32,674 bases of DNA from an uncultured Atopostipes sp. (GCA_910588235.1 CAJUOQ010000026.1:1-32674), one strand, 5' to 3'; positions 1 to 7,473 are shown, counted from the first letter of the stretch. Notes: generated by a model from the letters alone, not told the origin. A program made the numbers and translations.

Positions 1-96
1 AGACCCCTGCACATTTTGGTTGTATTACTTTGTTTAGTTTTCAAAGATCAATTGTGTTCTTTCGTCTCGAGAAATGTTTTGGTGTTTCTCAAGCAC
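1..96 (-). ncRNA. 5' leader of a 16S rRNA precursor with boxA antitermination site
   Basis: Read on the minus strand, 36-50 is TGATCTTTGAAAACT, which matches the boxA element of Firmicutes rRNA leaders bound by NusB/S10. It is followed by the ACTAAACAAAG-type stretch commonly seen just before 16S in Lactobacillales. A strong promoter just upstream on the same strand favours the operon leader over the 16S-23S spacer, where a similar boxA occurs. The leader is cut by the window edge. Confidence 0.8.
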
Positions 97-132
97 GAGA
101 TATATCTTATCATCGTCTGTTTAAATTGTCAA
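97..132 (-). promoter_or_regulatory. rRNA operon P promoter (transcribes leftward out of the window)
   Basis: On the minus strand a perfect -35 TTGACA (127-132) is followed after exactly 17 bases by TAAGAT (104-109). AT-rich DNA lies upstream (133-200), suitable for an UP element. The transcript would run straight into the boxA leader at 36-50, which identifies the driven operon as rRNA. The 16S gene itself lies beyond base 1 and is not seen. Confidence 0.85.
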
Positions 133-563
133 ACACTTTTTGAAATTCTTTTAAACTTTATTTCTTTTTGTATTTCACTTCGTTAAACGACTCGATAAAT
201 TTAAAAATCACTTGATTATTTGTTTCCTTTTCAAGTGACGAAACAAAAGTATTTACTTCGTGTCTCGACTTATAATACTACAGTAGTTCTTTTAAAAAAG
301 CAAGGACTTTTTTCAAATAAGTATAAAAAAGTAGGATCTCTTAATCGTAAAATTAAGAGAAATGCTGCTAACATGGTATTTTATTACTCTTTTGCTTTTA
401 ATATTTTAGATTCTTTCTCTTGCATTGGTATGCCCTCTTTAAAGTAGATACCCAAAACAAAACTTTTAGCTTCATGATTATTATAAATGATTACGTCGAA
501 AGAAATAGTGTGAAAAAGTAGTAAATGGCTGTCGTTTAGTTTCAGTAACTCTTTTCAAATTGG
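133..563. other. AT-rich intergenic region, no convincing gene
   Basis: This stretch separates the leftward rRNA promoter from a rightward small gene. It holds a perfect 9-base inverted repeat (337-345 TCTCTTAAT with 352-360, 6-base loop) without a following T-run, so it is not an obvious terminator. An open frame at 220-447 lacks a ribosome binding site and recognisable composition and is not called. The first part probably serves as the upstream A/T element of the rRNA promoter. Confidence 0.5.
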
Positions 564-571
564 TATAATAG
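541..571 (+). promoter_or_regulatory. Extended -10 promoter for the 46-aa protein gene
   Basis: TATAAT at 564-569 is preceded by TG at 561-562, giving an extended -10. The -35 position (541-546, TTCAGT) is poor. The start codon of the small gene lies 43 bases downstream. Confidence 0.55.
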
Positions 572-612
572 ATGTGCATTATAACAGAATGAATTAGAGG
601 GAGGTGCTGAGC

Positions 613-753
613 ATGGATGATACAGAAACCAAAAGAATCATTAGAGAATTAACGAATCTTTCGGATGAGGTTAAGAAAGTAGCCAAAGCACTTGAGAAAT
701 CCAATGAACTGAAAGAAAAAGAATTAAGATGGAAACGAGAAAAAGAAGACTAA
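613..753 (+). CDS. 46-residue charged helical protein, unknown function
   Basis: The ATG at 613 is preceded by a strong Shine-Dalgarno AGAGGGAGGTG ending at 606, a 6-base spacing. The product is 46 residues (MDDTETKRIIRELTNLSDEV at the N-terminus, ending in REKED), almost entirely charged, with no membrane segment and no cysteine. Leucine, isoleucine and valine spacing suggests one amphipathic helix able to form a coiled coil. The gene has its own extended -10 promoter and an intrinsic terminator 10 bases after the stop, so it is a single-gene unit. Complete signals on both sides make it a likely real gene despite its size. I do not recognise a family. It sits between an rRNA promoter and a DUF1801 gene, which gives no functional hint. 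Confidence 0.75.
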   Translation: MDDTETKRIIRELTNLSDEVKKVAKALEKSNELKEKELRWKREKED

Positions 754-763
754 TCCTAATTCT

Positions 764-794
764 AAGAGGTAGGATGCTTTCCTATCTCTTTTTT
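764..794 (+). terminator. Intrinsic terminator of the 46-aa gene
   Basis: An 11-base arm (764-774, AAGAGGTAGGA) pairs with 780-790 with one G-T wobble around a 5-base loop, and Ts run to 794. Confidence 0.85.
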
Positions 795-985
795 GTGCGT
801 ATTACTACATAGCGTACTTACCAACAGACCAAAAATATTATTTCTCTTACTGATAGACATGTTCATGAACTTACCTATTCTTTATGCTCTCATTTATTTT
901 GATCAGAAAAAAGATTGTACAAGTCGCTTCGTTGTAAAATGAAGTGCAACACTCCTGACATGGCAGATTATTATCTTTAGATCTT
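795..985. other. Intergenic stretch between two plus-strand terminators
   Basis: About 190 bases after the 764-794 terminator and before a second plus-strand terminator at 986-1026. I see no ORF with a ribosome binding site: a 27-codon frame at 859-942 lacks one. There is a 10-base palindrome GTTCATGAAC near 861-870. A small RNA ending at the second terminator is possible, but I see no convincing promoter. Confidence 0.35.
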
Positions 986-1026
986 AGAGCGTTATGCTCT
1001 TCCTTCCTCGTGAGGAGGATTTTTTT
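986..1026 (+). terminator. Orphan plus-strand intrinsic terminator, double hairpin
   Basis: Hairpin 986-1000 (AGAGC, loop GTTAT, GCTCT) directly abuts a GC-rich hairpin at 1001-1019 (TCCT-t-CCT, loop CGTG, AGGAGGA), which is followed by seven Ts (1020-1026). The upstream gene already has its own terminator, so the transcript ending here is unidentified. Confidence 0.6.
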
Positions 1027-1058
1027 AATTGCTCAATTGATGAAATTGAATATTCAAA

Positions 1059-1110
1059 ATAAAAGAAGGATTTATAAAGGCATCTCTTCCTTTACAAGGC
1101 CTTCTTATTT
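1059..1110 (-). terminator. Terminator hairpin downstream of the DUF1801 gene
   Basis: An imperfect long hairpin pairs 1059-1069 with 1101-1110 (outer arms) and TAAAGG/CCTTTA inside (1075-1080 with 1089-1094). On the minus strand it ends in a T-rich tract, CTTTTATTTTG. It lies just after the stop of the gene at 1115-1483. Confidence 0.6.
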
Positions 1111-1114
1111 ATTC

Positions 1115-1483
1115 TTAACGCCAGAATTTATTATAGTCTGCTTTATCTTCTATATTGTAGTCGATCAAAGTTTCAAGCAATGAGTAAGGAACAGGATCTT
1201 CCCATTGAATTCGAATGATATTATTCGTATGACTTAATCCTGTTTCTTCTATTAAACCCCGAAATTTTTTAATCGGTTTTACCTCAGGTGATAAAGCGAT
1301 ATGGTTTTTAGAGTAACTAAACCCTATAATATAAGTTCCATGATCAGTAAACATCGGCTGGCTCCAAGCGATCCGTGTCTCTAAGTTTGGGTATTTCTCC
1401 TGCACCCACTGGAGGATTGCTTCCATCTTATCTTGTTGCTCCGGGACGTCCATTGTATTTAAATATTCTTCAAATGTCTCCAT
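1115..1483 (-). CDS. DUF1801 / YdhG (frataxin-like iron chaperone) family protein
   Basis: This 122-residue soluble protein has the DUF1801 fold signature: an N-terminal helix with METFEEYLNTMDVPEQ, then TRIAWSQPMF, then the strand YIIGFSYSKNHIALSPE, and a C-terminal segment with LLETLIDYNIEDKAD. The length is typical of the family. In Bacillus subtilis a DUF1801 protein (YdhG, renamed Fra) acts as a frataxin-like cytosolic iron chaperone for Fe-S and haem assembly; other members have no known role, so the function here is only a family-level inference. The start is well set by AAGGAGGG 6-7 bases upstream of the ATG at 1483. It appears to be a single-gene unit with a -10 TATAAT (1512-1517, minus) and a downstream hairpin at 1059-1110. 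Confidence 0.8.
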   Translation of the reverse strand: METFEEYLNTMDVPEQQDKMEAILQWVQEKYPNLETRIAWSQPMFTDHGTYIIGFSYSKNHIALSPEVKPIKKFRGLIEETGLSHTNNIIRIQWEDPVPYSLLETLIDYNIEDKADYNKFWR

Positions 1484-1511
1484 CTAATCCCTCCTTACTT
1501 ATAGTAGATCC

Positions 1512-1540
1512 ATTATACAGGTTTTCTCTATAAAAGTACT
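1512..1540 (-). promoter_or_regulatory. Probable promoter of the DUF1801 gene
   Basis: The minus-strand -10 is TATAAT (1512-1517), about 29 bases upstream of the ATG. The corresponding -35 position (AGTACT) is poor. Confidence 0.4.
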
Positions 1541-1575
1541 TACGACTATTCGCCGTCGGTATTTTTTATTTAACT

Positions 1576-1648
1576 GTTCGTCTTCTATTGACTATTCCCC
1601 TTGTTTTTCTTTAAGTAAAAGGTTCAGACAATAGCTATCAAAACGAAC
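1576..1648. repeat. Nested inverted repeat in the intergenic region
   Basis: Outer arms GTTCGT (1576-1581) and ACGAAC (1643-1648) enclose arms CTATTG (1585-1590) and CAATAG (1629-1634), with a weaker CCTT/AAGG pair inside. The nesting would give one branched stem of about 73 nt. There is no T-run, and the function is unknown. Confidence 0.35.
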
Positions 1649-1681
1649 CCTTCAAATGATTGAGTCACCGGTAAAATGAAA

Positions 1682-1722
1682 AATGAAAAAAGAGGCATTC
1701 AACCTCTTACTAGTTGAATGCC
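1682..1722 (-). terminator. Terminator of the pth-mfd-yabN-rqcP operon
   Basis: A perfect 10-base stem (1694-1703 with 1713-1722, GGCATTCAAC) has a 9-base loop and is followed on the minus strand by TCTTTTTTC. It lies 13 bases after the rqcP stop. Confidence 0.9.
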
Positions 1723-1735
1723 CCGATCCTTTTAT

Positions 1736-1996
1736 TTAATTTTCGGCGGTTCTTTCTTCGATTAACGTGTACATACCTTCTGCTTCATGTTTTTTCGTCG
1801 TATCTCTTAAGTCTTCGACGCGTACAGCCAGTGTTTTATTTCCAAACTCAATTTCAAGTTCATCGCCTACTTCTACTTTTGTAGAAGACTTTGCGGGTTG
1901 TCCGTTAATAAGTACGCGGTCTTGATCAGCAATTTCTTTTGCGATCGTTCGGCGTTTAATAATTCGTGAAACTTTTAAAAATTTGTCTACACGCAT
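1736..1996 (-). CDS. rqcP: RqcP (YabO), S4-domain ribosome quality-control factor
   Basis: This 86-residue protein is almost entirely an S4 RNA-binding domain: MRVDKFLKVSRIIKRRTIAKE at the start, then the VLINGQPAKSSTKVEVGDEL loop. That is the Hsp15/YabO family at its usual length. RqcP binds stalled 50S subunits with RqcH and promotes C-terminal alanine tailing of blocked nascent chains. Its ATG lies one base after the yabN stop, so the two genes are probably translationally coupled. The start codon matches the conserved MR(V/L)DKFLK opening. In Bacillus and many Firmicutes rqcP follows yabN and precedes divIC. Here a terminator follows at once and divIC is absent. Confidence 0.92.
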   Translation of the reverse strand: MRVDKFLKVSRIIKRRTIAKEIADQDRVLINGQPAKSSTKVEVGDELEIEFGNKTLAVRVEDLRDTTKKHEAEGMYTLIEERTAEN

Positions 1997-1997
1997 T

Positions 1998-3053
1998 TTA
2001 TGACTCCTTATTTTTTCTTTCTTGTTCCTTTACTTTCTGCCAAATCGCTTCAACTTCTTCTACCGTATCTGCTTGGACATCATCAAAGATGTGGGGATGA
2101 CGTCTGCGTAACTTTTGGTTCAGTCCGGCGAGTACTTCCTCTAATGAAAAAATACCTTCTTTTTCTCCAACTTCCGTCTGGTAAAGCACTTGCATCAATA
2201 AGTCGCCTAACTCTTCCACCACATTTTCTATATCATCATTCGCATAAGCGGCCTTTAATTCATCCAGCTCACCTTGGAAATGTTTTAACAAACCTTCGCC
2301 GGTCTGCTTTTTCGTCCAGACATCGCCTTGTTCTGCAAAGATCTCATCGACATAAGATTGCGTCGTCGCAAACGAGTTGACCGCTTCGTCGCGTTTCAAA
2401 GGTGGCACATAGACAGAGCGCAGATTGTGCACTTCATCAAAAAAGTCCAGTTCATATAAAGGTAGCCAAGTCACTTTTTCTTCCGGGCTCCCTGCAGCAT
2501 CAATCATACCTACTGGATGTTCATCTGGATAAATTTCCATTAGTGCGAGCTTCACATCGCTCGCAATCATAGCATGGAAAACTTGCATAATAATCAAATG
2601 GTGTCCTGGATAAATCTCATCTGCATCGATTCCAAAAGAATCGACGAGTTGAAAACCTTCGATGGGATCAATTTCAACAGCGGCAAATAAATCATCAATA
2701 AAACTTTTCCCACCAATGATTTTCGTTTCCGCCTCTGATTCCAGCAATAATTTTACAGAAGCTTCCGCCACGGCCGGATGACCCGGAACGCCATAATAAA
2801 CGTCTCCCTCCTGAGCCAAGGTTAATAACTCTTCCACGATTGCTGGATAAACTTGTTCAAAATCCTCATCGTACTGTTCATAAATAGCATCAAAGGTTTG
2901 CACTGGTAAGCCTTCCGCGACTAATTCTTTTGCGGCAGGATGTTCGATTGTGCGCAAATATATTTGTTTTTGTTGTGCGATTGTTTCATAAACTTGTTTA
3001 GGGATCTCGCCTAAATGCGAGGGCCCTAAACCAAAGATATAGATTGTGTGCAT
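1998..3053 (-). CDS. yabN: YabN-type SAM-methylase-like / MazG fusion protein, short form
   Basis: This 351-residue protein has two parts. Residues 1-220 form a tetrapyrrole/corrin methylase-like domain (GLGPSHLGEIP near residue 8, VYYGVPGHPAVAE, GGKSFIDDLFAAVEIDPIEGFQL). Residues about 235-345 form one MazG domain (QGELDELKAAY, then VVEELGDLLMQVLY, then LRRRHPHIFDDV). MazG domains hydrolyse NTPs to NMP and PPi; the role of the methylase-like half is unsettled. The Bacillus protein is longer, with more MazG sequence. Here only the N-terminal type repeat remains, and the usual CPWD motif reads DVWT. The EExxE metal motif reads G-E-L-D-E, with Gly261 at the first acidic place, while the second motif EELGD (280-284) is intact. 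It lies between mfd and rqcP and is surely cotranscribed. Catalytic competence is uncertain. Confidence 0.88.
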   Translation of the reverse strand: MHTIYIFGLGPSHLGEIPKQVYETIAQQKQIYLRTIEHPAAKELVAEGLPVQTFDAIYEQYDEDFEQVYPAIVEELLTLAQEGDVYYGVPGHPAVAEASVKLLLESEAETKIIGGKSFIDDLFAAVEIDPIEGFQLVDSFGIDADEIYPGHHLIIMQVFHAMIASDVKLALMEIYPDEHPVGMIDAAGSPEEKVTWLPLYELDFFDEVHNLRSVYVPPLKRDEAVNSFATTQSYVDEIFAEQGDVWTKKQTGEGLLKHFQGELDELKAAYANDDIENVVEELGDLLMQVLYQTEVGEKEGIFSLEEVLAGLNQKLRRRHPHIFDDVQADTVEEVEAIWQKVKEQERKNKES

Positions 3054-3109
3054 ATCAAGCCAACTTTCTTTCCATCACTTCGTTTTTAAAATCTGATCAG
3101 TTAACATTT

Positions 3110-6100
3110 TTACGAATCATTTTCTGAAATGTCTTTTTTAAGCTCACTTTCCAGTTCCGCATCTAACGCAGCTTGTTCTCTTTCTTCTTTTTCTTTGTTT
3201 AATTCAATTTGTTCTTCATAGTAATTATAAAGCTTTTTAACAAATTTCAAAATGTGTTGCAACCATTCATAATTGTGCATGCCTTCTTTAATGTAAAAAT
3301 CAACCGTTAATTGTTTTTCAGGGTCGATATCTACTTGCAACGAAATACCGTCTAATGCCCGGAAGACTTCTTGGACCGGAATGTTTTCTGTGCCTTGTTC
3401 AGAAAACGTGACGTGCACCGTTGAACCTTGTTGTTTAATCGTCTCAACGAGAATCGATTCACTGTAGTGCTTAATTAAACCGATCACGAGTAAGTCATCC
3501 ACTTCTTGCGGAAAGTCACCAAAGCGGTCAATAAATTCATCTTGTAGTTCCACAAATTCTTCCTCACTTTTCAGTGAACGAATGCGTTTATACAATTCAA
3601 TTTTTTGGCGTTCATCCGTAACATAATCGCTCGGAATATAAGCATCGACATCCACATCAATTTCAACCACTGTTCGTTCAGCGGATGGGTCTCCTTGTTT
3701 ACGGGCGACCGCTTCTTGCAGCATTTGTGAGTATAAGTCAAAACCGACGGAGTCGATAAAGCCACTTTGCTGTTGACCTAATAGGTTTCCAGCACCGCGA
3801 ATCGACAAGTCACGCATCGCAATCTTAAAGCCACTTCCTAACTCGGTAAAGTCTTTAATGGCTTGCAGACGTTTTTCACTTTCTTCACTGAGTATTTTAT
3901 TTTGCTCATACATAAAGTAAGCATAAGCTACCCGGTTACTACGACCTACACGTCCTCGCAATTGATAAAGCTGTGAAAGCCCCATGTAGTCTGCATTTTC
4001 GACAAGTAAAGTATTCACGTTTGGCATGTCCACGCCTGTTTCGATAATTGTCGTGGTCACTAAAACATCATACTCTCCTTGTAGAAAATCATACAGGACA
4101 TTTTCTAATTGCGTTTCTGTTAAACGACCATGGATATAAGCAATTCGCGCATCTGGCACGAGCTCTTGAATATCATTGACCCGTTTTTCAATGGTACTAA
4201 CGCGGTTGTGTAAGAAAAAGACTTGCCCGCCGCGTGCCATTTCACGTTCGATCGCTTCTCGAATCACTAAGCCATTCATTTCTAGCACATAGGTTTGGAC
4301 TGGATAACGGTTAGCCGGTGGCGTTTCAATTACTGATAAATCGCGCGCACCTACAAGAGACATATGCAATGTACGTGGAATCGGAGTAGCGGTTAGTGTT
4401 AAAACATCGACATCTTTTTTCAAGCTTTTAATTCGTTCTTTATGTTTGACGCCAAAACGTTGTTCCTCATCGACAACGAGTAAGCCTAGATCTTGGTATT
4501 TCATATCTTTAGATAATAAACGATGGGTCCCAATAATAATGTCAATCTGACCTTTACGTAATCCATCTTTGATCTCATCCGCTTGTTTTTTCGTACGGAA
4601 ACGGCTCAACATTTCAATCTCAATCGGGAAGTCAACGAAGCGTTCGACGAAAGATTCATAGTGCTGCTGCGCTAAGACGGTCGTCGGAACTAAGAAGGCC
4701 ACTTGTTTACCATCTTGTACGGCCTTGAAAGCCGCCCGCATGGCTACTTCTGTTTTCCCGTAACCAACATCTCCCACCACTAAACGATCCATTGGCTTTT
4801 CCTTTTCCATATCTTTATAAACTTCGCCGATAGAACGTAACTGGTCGGGTGTTTCGGTGTAAGGGAAAGCATCTTCGAATTCTTGCGTATAGCTATCATT
4901 CTTCGAAAAAGCAAAACCTTTACGACTTTCTCGTTCCGCATACAGATCAATTAATTCATCCGCTATATCTTCCACTTGCTTTTGCACGCGTGATTTTGTT
5001 TTCGCCCACGTGGTTCCTCCAAGTTTATGGATACGTGGTTCTTTACCTTCAGCAGAAACATATTTTTGAATTAAGTTTAATTGCGTCACTGGAATCAGGA
5101 CACGGTCATTTTTCTGATATTCAATTGTTAAATAATCTTGATGAACGCCCTTGATTTCAAGAGTTTCCATCCCCACATATTTACCAATTCCGTGACTGAC
5201 GTGAACAACATAGTCGCCAGGATTTAATTCGTTATAGTTTTTAATGCGTTCGGCGTTTGAAATATTTAAGGAACGACGTCGTTTTTTAGCCGGACGATTA
5301 AACATATCGCTTTCCGTTAAGACGACTAATTTTTCTTCGATTAATTCAAACCCTGTCTGGACTGTATAAGGAAGGATTTGGAGTTGACTTTCTTCAATCG
5401 CATCCTCACGTCCTAAGATTTGAGCAGTGATTTCAAAGTCTTTTAACGTACCTTGCACTTGTTCGGCTCGTTCTTCATTTTCTGTCATCACAATAATCGT
5501 AAAGCCTTGTTTTTGCCAACCTTCAATTTCTGTTTGAATCAACGGCATTTGGTTGAAGAACTTTTGCATCTCGCGATAATGGAACGCATGAATCGCGGTT
5601 AATTTTAAGCTGCCCATTCCTTTTTGGAAAAGAGAAAAATAAATACGAGGTTGGTCAATTTTTCGTTGATTGTCCATGAAGTTCTGACTAATTTCTTGCC
5701 CTATTAAAACACGACGATGTTGAGCTTGGTTAGCCAACCATTCTGCCTCTTCTTCTTCCAGTTTTTGATTGTTTTCTAAAATACGCGGATACTCATCATA
5801 TAAAACGATCGCTTGCTCTGGTAGATAATCAATAATCGAAGCCGTCTGTTCAAATAAAAAGTGTGTATAATTTGAAAAACTCTCATGCCATACACCGTTT
5901 TCCAAGGCTTCAATTGTCGGCAGTAGGTTTTGCGCAAATAATTCTTTTTCTTCTTCCTCTTTTAGTTGCGCATTGGTCTTCTCATAGGCTGCTTTTAAGC
6001 GTTCTGTCGCTCTGCTCCAGTTTTCAGTCGGTAAGATCGCTTCGGTAACGGGCGGTATTTTAATTTCATCCAATTGTTCAATCGAACGCTGGGTCTCTGC

Positions 6101-6721
6101 GTCAAATGAACGAATGGAATCCACTTCGATATCAAAGAGTTCAATCCGGATCGGGTACTTCTCAGTGAGTGGGTAGATATCAATAATGCCCCCCCGCACA
6201 CTAAATTCACCGGGTTTTGCTACAATTTGCTCACGCTCGTAACCAATACTGACCAATTGATTCGTCAGTTTCTCTAATTCGACATCGCTTTCTAGACTAA
6301 TACTTAAGCGTGCGTTTTGGTAAGCTTCTTTCGGGGGTAGTAAACGTCGCGCTCCAGCAACGGGAATAATAATAATCCCGGACTGCTCCGAGAGTAAAAA
6401 TTCTAACGTTTCAATCCGCTCCGCCTGTTCCTCCGGAGAAGCCACCGATAGTTGCGCATGAATCATATCGTTCACATTGTAAACATAAATATTTTCTTTC
6501 GGATAGAACTCCTGCACATCATTATATAACTGGTTCGCTTGATGCAAATTCGAGGTGAAGACAATCGTTGGTAATTCTTTTTCTTCAGCCATCGCTGCAA
6601 TCAGAGAAGCTCGAGCTGAGTCTGCGATTCCAGTCACGAGTTGTGCAGATTTGGGTGTAATATCTTTGAGTACTTTTTGAACATTACTTTTTTGTTTTAA
6701 AAAGTCAATCATTGCGGGCAT
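3110..6721 (-). CDS. mfd: Mfd, transcription-repair coupling factor
   Basis: This large ATP-dependent DNA translocase removes stalled RNA polymerase at lesions and recruits UvrA. The domains are in the usual order. An N-terminal UvrB-like region contains GGIIDIYPLTEKYPIRIELF. The RNA-polymerase-interacting CarD-like domain contains NPGDYVVHVSHGIGKYVG. A RecG-type helicase core has Walker A GDVGYGKT, the DEEQ box in VVDEEQRFGV, LTLTATPIPRTL and the GRVGRS motif VI. The C-terminal TRCF domain ends in an acidic, Lys/Glu-rich tail. An in-frame ATG exists at 6748, but the Shine-Dalgarno AAAGGAG (around 6733-6739) lies inside that extension and points to the ATG at 6721, giving 1203 residues. That start also aligns better with Bacillus Mfd. 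The gap to pth is about 75 bases with no terminator, so pth-mfd-yabN-rqcP reads as one operon. Confidence 0.97.
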   Translation of the reverse strand: MPAMIDFLKQKSNVQKVLKDITPKSAQLVTGIADSARASLIAAMAEEKELPTIVFTSNLHQANQLYNDVQEFYPKENIYVYNVNDMIHAQLSVASPEEQAERIETLEFLLSEQSGIIIIPVAGARRLLPPKEAYQNARLSISLESDVELEKLTNQLVSIGYEREQIVAKPGEFSVRGGIIDIYPLTEKYPIRIELFDIEVDSIRSFDAETQRSIEQLDEIKIPPVTEAILPTENWSRATERLKAAYEKTNAQLKEEEEKELFAQNLLPTIEALENGVWHESFSNYTHFLFEQTASIIDYLPEQAIVLYDEYPRILENNQKLEEEEAEWLANQAQHRRVLIGQEISQNFMDNQRKIDQPRIYFSLFQKGMGSLKLTAIHAFHYREMQKFFNQMPLIQTEIEGWQKQGFTIIVMTENEERAEQVQGTLKDFEITAQILGREDAIEESQLQILPYTVQTGFELIEEKLVVLTESDMFNRPAKKRRRSLNISNAERIKNYNELNPGDYVVHVSHGIGKYVGMETLEIKGVHQDYLTIEYQKNDRVLIPVTQLNLIQKYVSAEGKEPRIHKLGGTTWAKTKSRVQKQVEDIADELIDLYAERESRKGFAFSKNDSYTQEFEDAFPYTETPDQLRSIGEVYKDMEKEKPMDRLVVGDVGYGKTEVAMRAAFKAVQDGKQVAFLVPTTVLAQQHYESFVERFVDFPIEIEMLSRFRTKKQADEIKDGLRKGQIDIIIGTHRLLSKDMKYQDLGLLVVDEEQRFGVKHKERIKSLKKDVDVLTLTATPIPRTLHMSLVGARDLSVIETPPANRYPVQTYVLEMNGLVIREAIEREMARGGQVFFLHNRVSTIEKRVNDIQELVPDARIAYIHGRLTETQLENVLYDFLQGEYDVLVTTTIIETGVDMPNVNTLLVENADYMGLSQLYQLRGRVGRSNRVAYAYFMYEQNKILSEESEKRLQAIKDFTELGSGFKIAMRDLSIRGAGNLLGQQQSGFIDSVGFDLYSQMLQEAVARKQGDPSAERTVVEIDVDVDAYIPSDYVTDERQKIELYKRIRSLKSEEEFVELQDEFIDRFGDFPQEVDDLLVIGLIKHYSESILVETIKQQGSTVHVTFSEQGTENIPVQEVFRALDGISLQVDIDPEKQLTVDFYIKEGMHNYEWLQHILKFVKKLYNYYEEQIELNKEKEEREQAALDAELESELKKDISENDS

Positions 6722-6796
6722 TACGTGATGACTCCTTTCTGTTTTCAATCATTTTTATATTTTTAATCATTATCTATCATCTTCTTTTCGTTGATT

Positions 6797-7357
6797 CTAA
6801 TTAAATTCGTTCATCGTTTCTTGGAAGGTATGACCATCGGCCCAATATTTGATGGCCTCGATAATATCTTGGACGGACATTTTCATATCATCGATTGAAT
6901 CTTTCGAGAAGCGGCTGAGGACATGAGAAATAACCGTTTGTTTGGGGTAAGGACGTCCTACTCCTACACGAATCCGGTTAAATTCCTGTGTACCTAGATG
7001 TTGGATGATACTTTTCATTCCATTATGGCCGCCAGAACTTCCTTTAACTCGTAGACGAATTTTTCCGACCGGTAGATCCATATCATCGTAAATCACCACA
7101 ATATCCTCTTCGGTTACATCATAATAATCGACCCAAGGTTGGACCGATTCACCGGATAAGTTCATAAACGTTTGGGGTTTAACTAAGATCACTTTCTCCG
7201 TACCCATATTTCCTTCCGCATACACCGCATTAAATTTTGTCCGGTTAAAGGTTAAACCTAAATTTTCCGCCAAGCGGTCTAAAGCAATAAAGCCTATATT
7301 ATGTCTTGTATTTTCATATTTTTTTCCTGGGTTTCCTAATCCAAAAATTAATTTCAT
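6797..7357 (-). CDS. pth: Peptidyl-tRNA hydrolase
   Basis: Pth releases peptides from peptidyl-tRNAs dropped by stalled ribosomes. The 186-residue length is typical. The N-terminal MKLIFGLGNPGKKYENTRHN contains the catalytic histidine (His19) and the conserved Asn9. TFMNLSG follows (Asn66), then YDDMDLPVG (residues 90-97, with the Asp that activates the histidine) and GSSGGHNGMKSI. The ATG at 7357 has the strong binding site TAGGAGG with a 7-base spacer. It is the first gene of the operon running to rqcP. A promoter at 7444-7473 and a terminator-like hairpin at 7395-7424 lie upstream, so expression may be attenuated. In Bacillus pth follows prs and ctc; here prs lies about 19 kb away. Confidence 0.97.
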   Translation of the reverse strand: MKLIFGLGNPGKKYENTRHNIGFIALDRLAENLGLTFNRTKFNAVYAEGNMGTEKVILVKPQTFMNLSGESVQPWVDYYDVTEEDIVVIYDDMDLPVGKIRLRVKGSSGGHNGMKSIIQHLGTQEFNRIRVGVGRPYPKQTVISHVLSRFSKDSIDDMKMSVQDIIEAIKYWADGHTFQETMNEFN

Positions 7358-7394
7358 TGAGGCGCCTCCTACATCATTCTATAAATTAACATGC

Positions 7395-7424
7395 AAAAAA
7401 GCTGGGTAAGTCGCCTCACCCAGT
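7395..7424 (-). terminator. Terminator-like hairpin in the pth leader (candidate attenuator)
   Basis: On the minus strand CTGGGT (7402-7407 complement) pairs with ACCCAG (7418-7423 complement) across a 10-base loop, followed by CTTTTTT. It sits about 13 bases after the predicted start of the pth transcript and 37 bases before the pth ATG. The loop sequence GAGGCG is complementary to CGCCTC, which lies between the pth Shine-Dalgarno and the ATG (7359-7364). Confidence 0.6.
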
Positions 7425-7443
7425 CTCGTTAATTAGTAGTTAA

Positions 7444-7473
7444 ATTATAGCATATTTCCGCTTTATTTAACAA
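7444..7473 (-). promoter_or_regulatory. Promoter of the pth-mfd-yabN-rqcP operon
   Basis: Minus-strand -35 TTGTTA (7468-7473), an 18-base spacer and a perfect -10 TATAAT (7444-7449). The predicted start is near 7437, upstream of the leader hairpin. Confidence 0.75.

Noticed and set aside
220..447. 75-codon plus-strand open frame in the rRNA upstream region
   Set aside because: No ribosome binding site, AT-driven composition, and it overlaps the likely upstream element of the rRNA promoter.
859..942. 27-codon frame that might encode a small hydrophobic toxin-like peptide
   Set aside because: No Shine-Dalgarno, and no recognisable toxin features; kept only as part of the orphan-terminator finding.
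2000..2380. 126-codon plus-strand frame opposite yabN
   Set aside because: Antisense to a conserved two-domain protein; no signals of its own.
3110..6748. Start of mfd at the upstream ATG (6748)
   Set aside because: The Shine-Dalgarno lies inside the first codons of that version and serves the ATG at 6721; nothing resembling a binding site precedes 6748.
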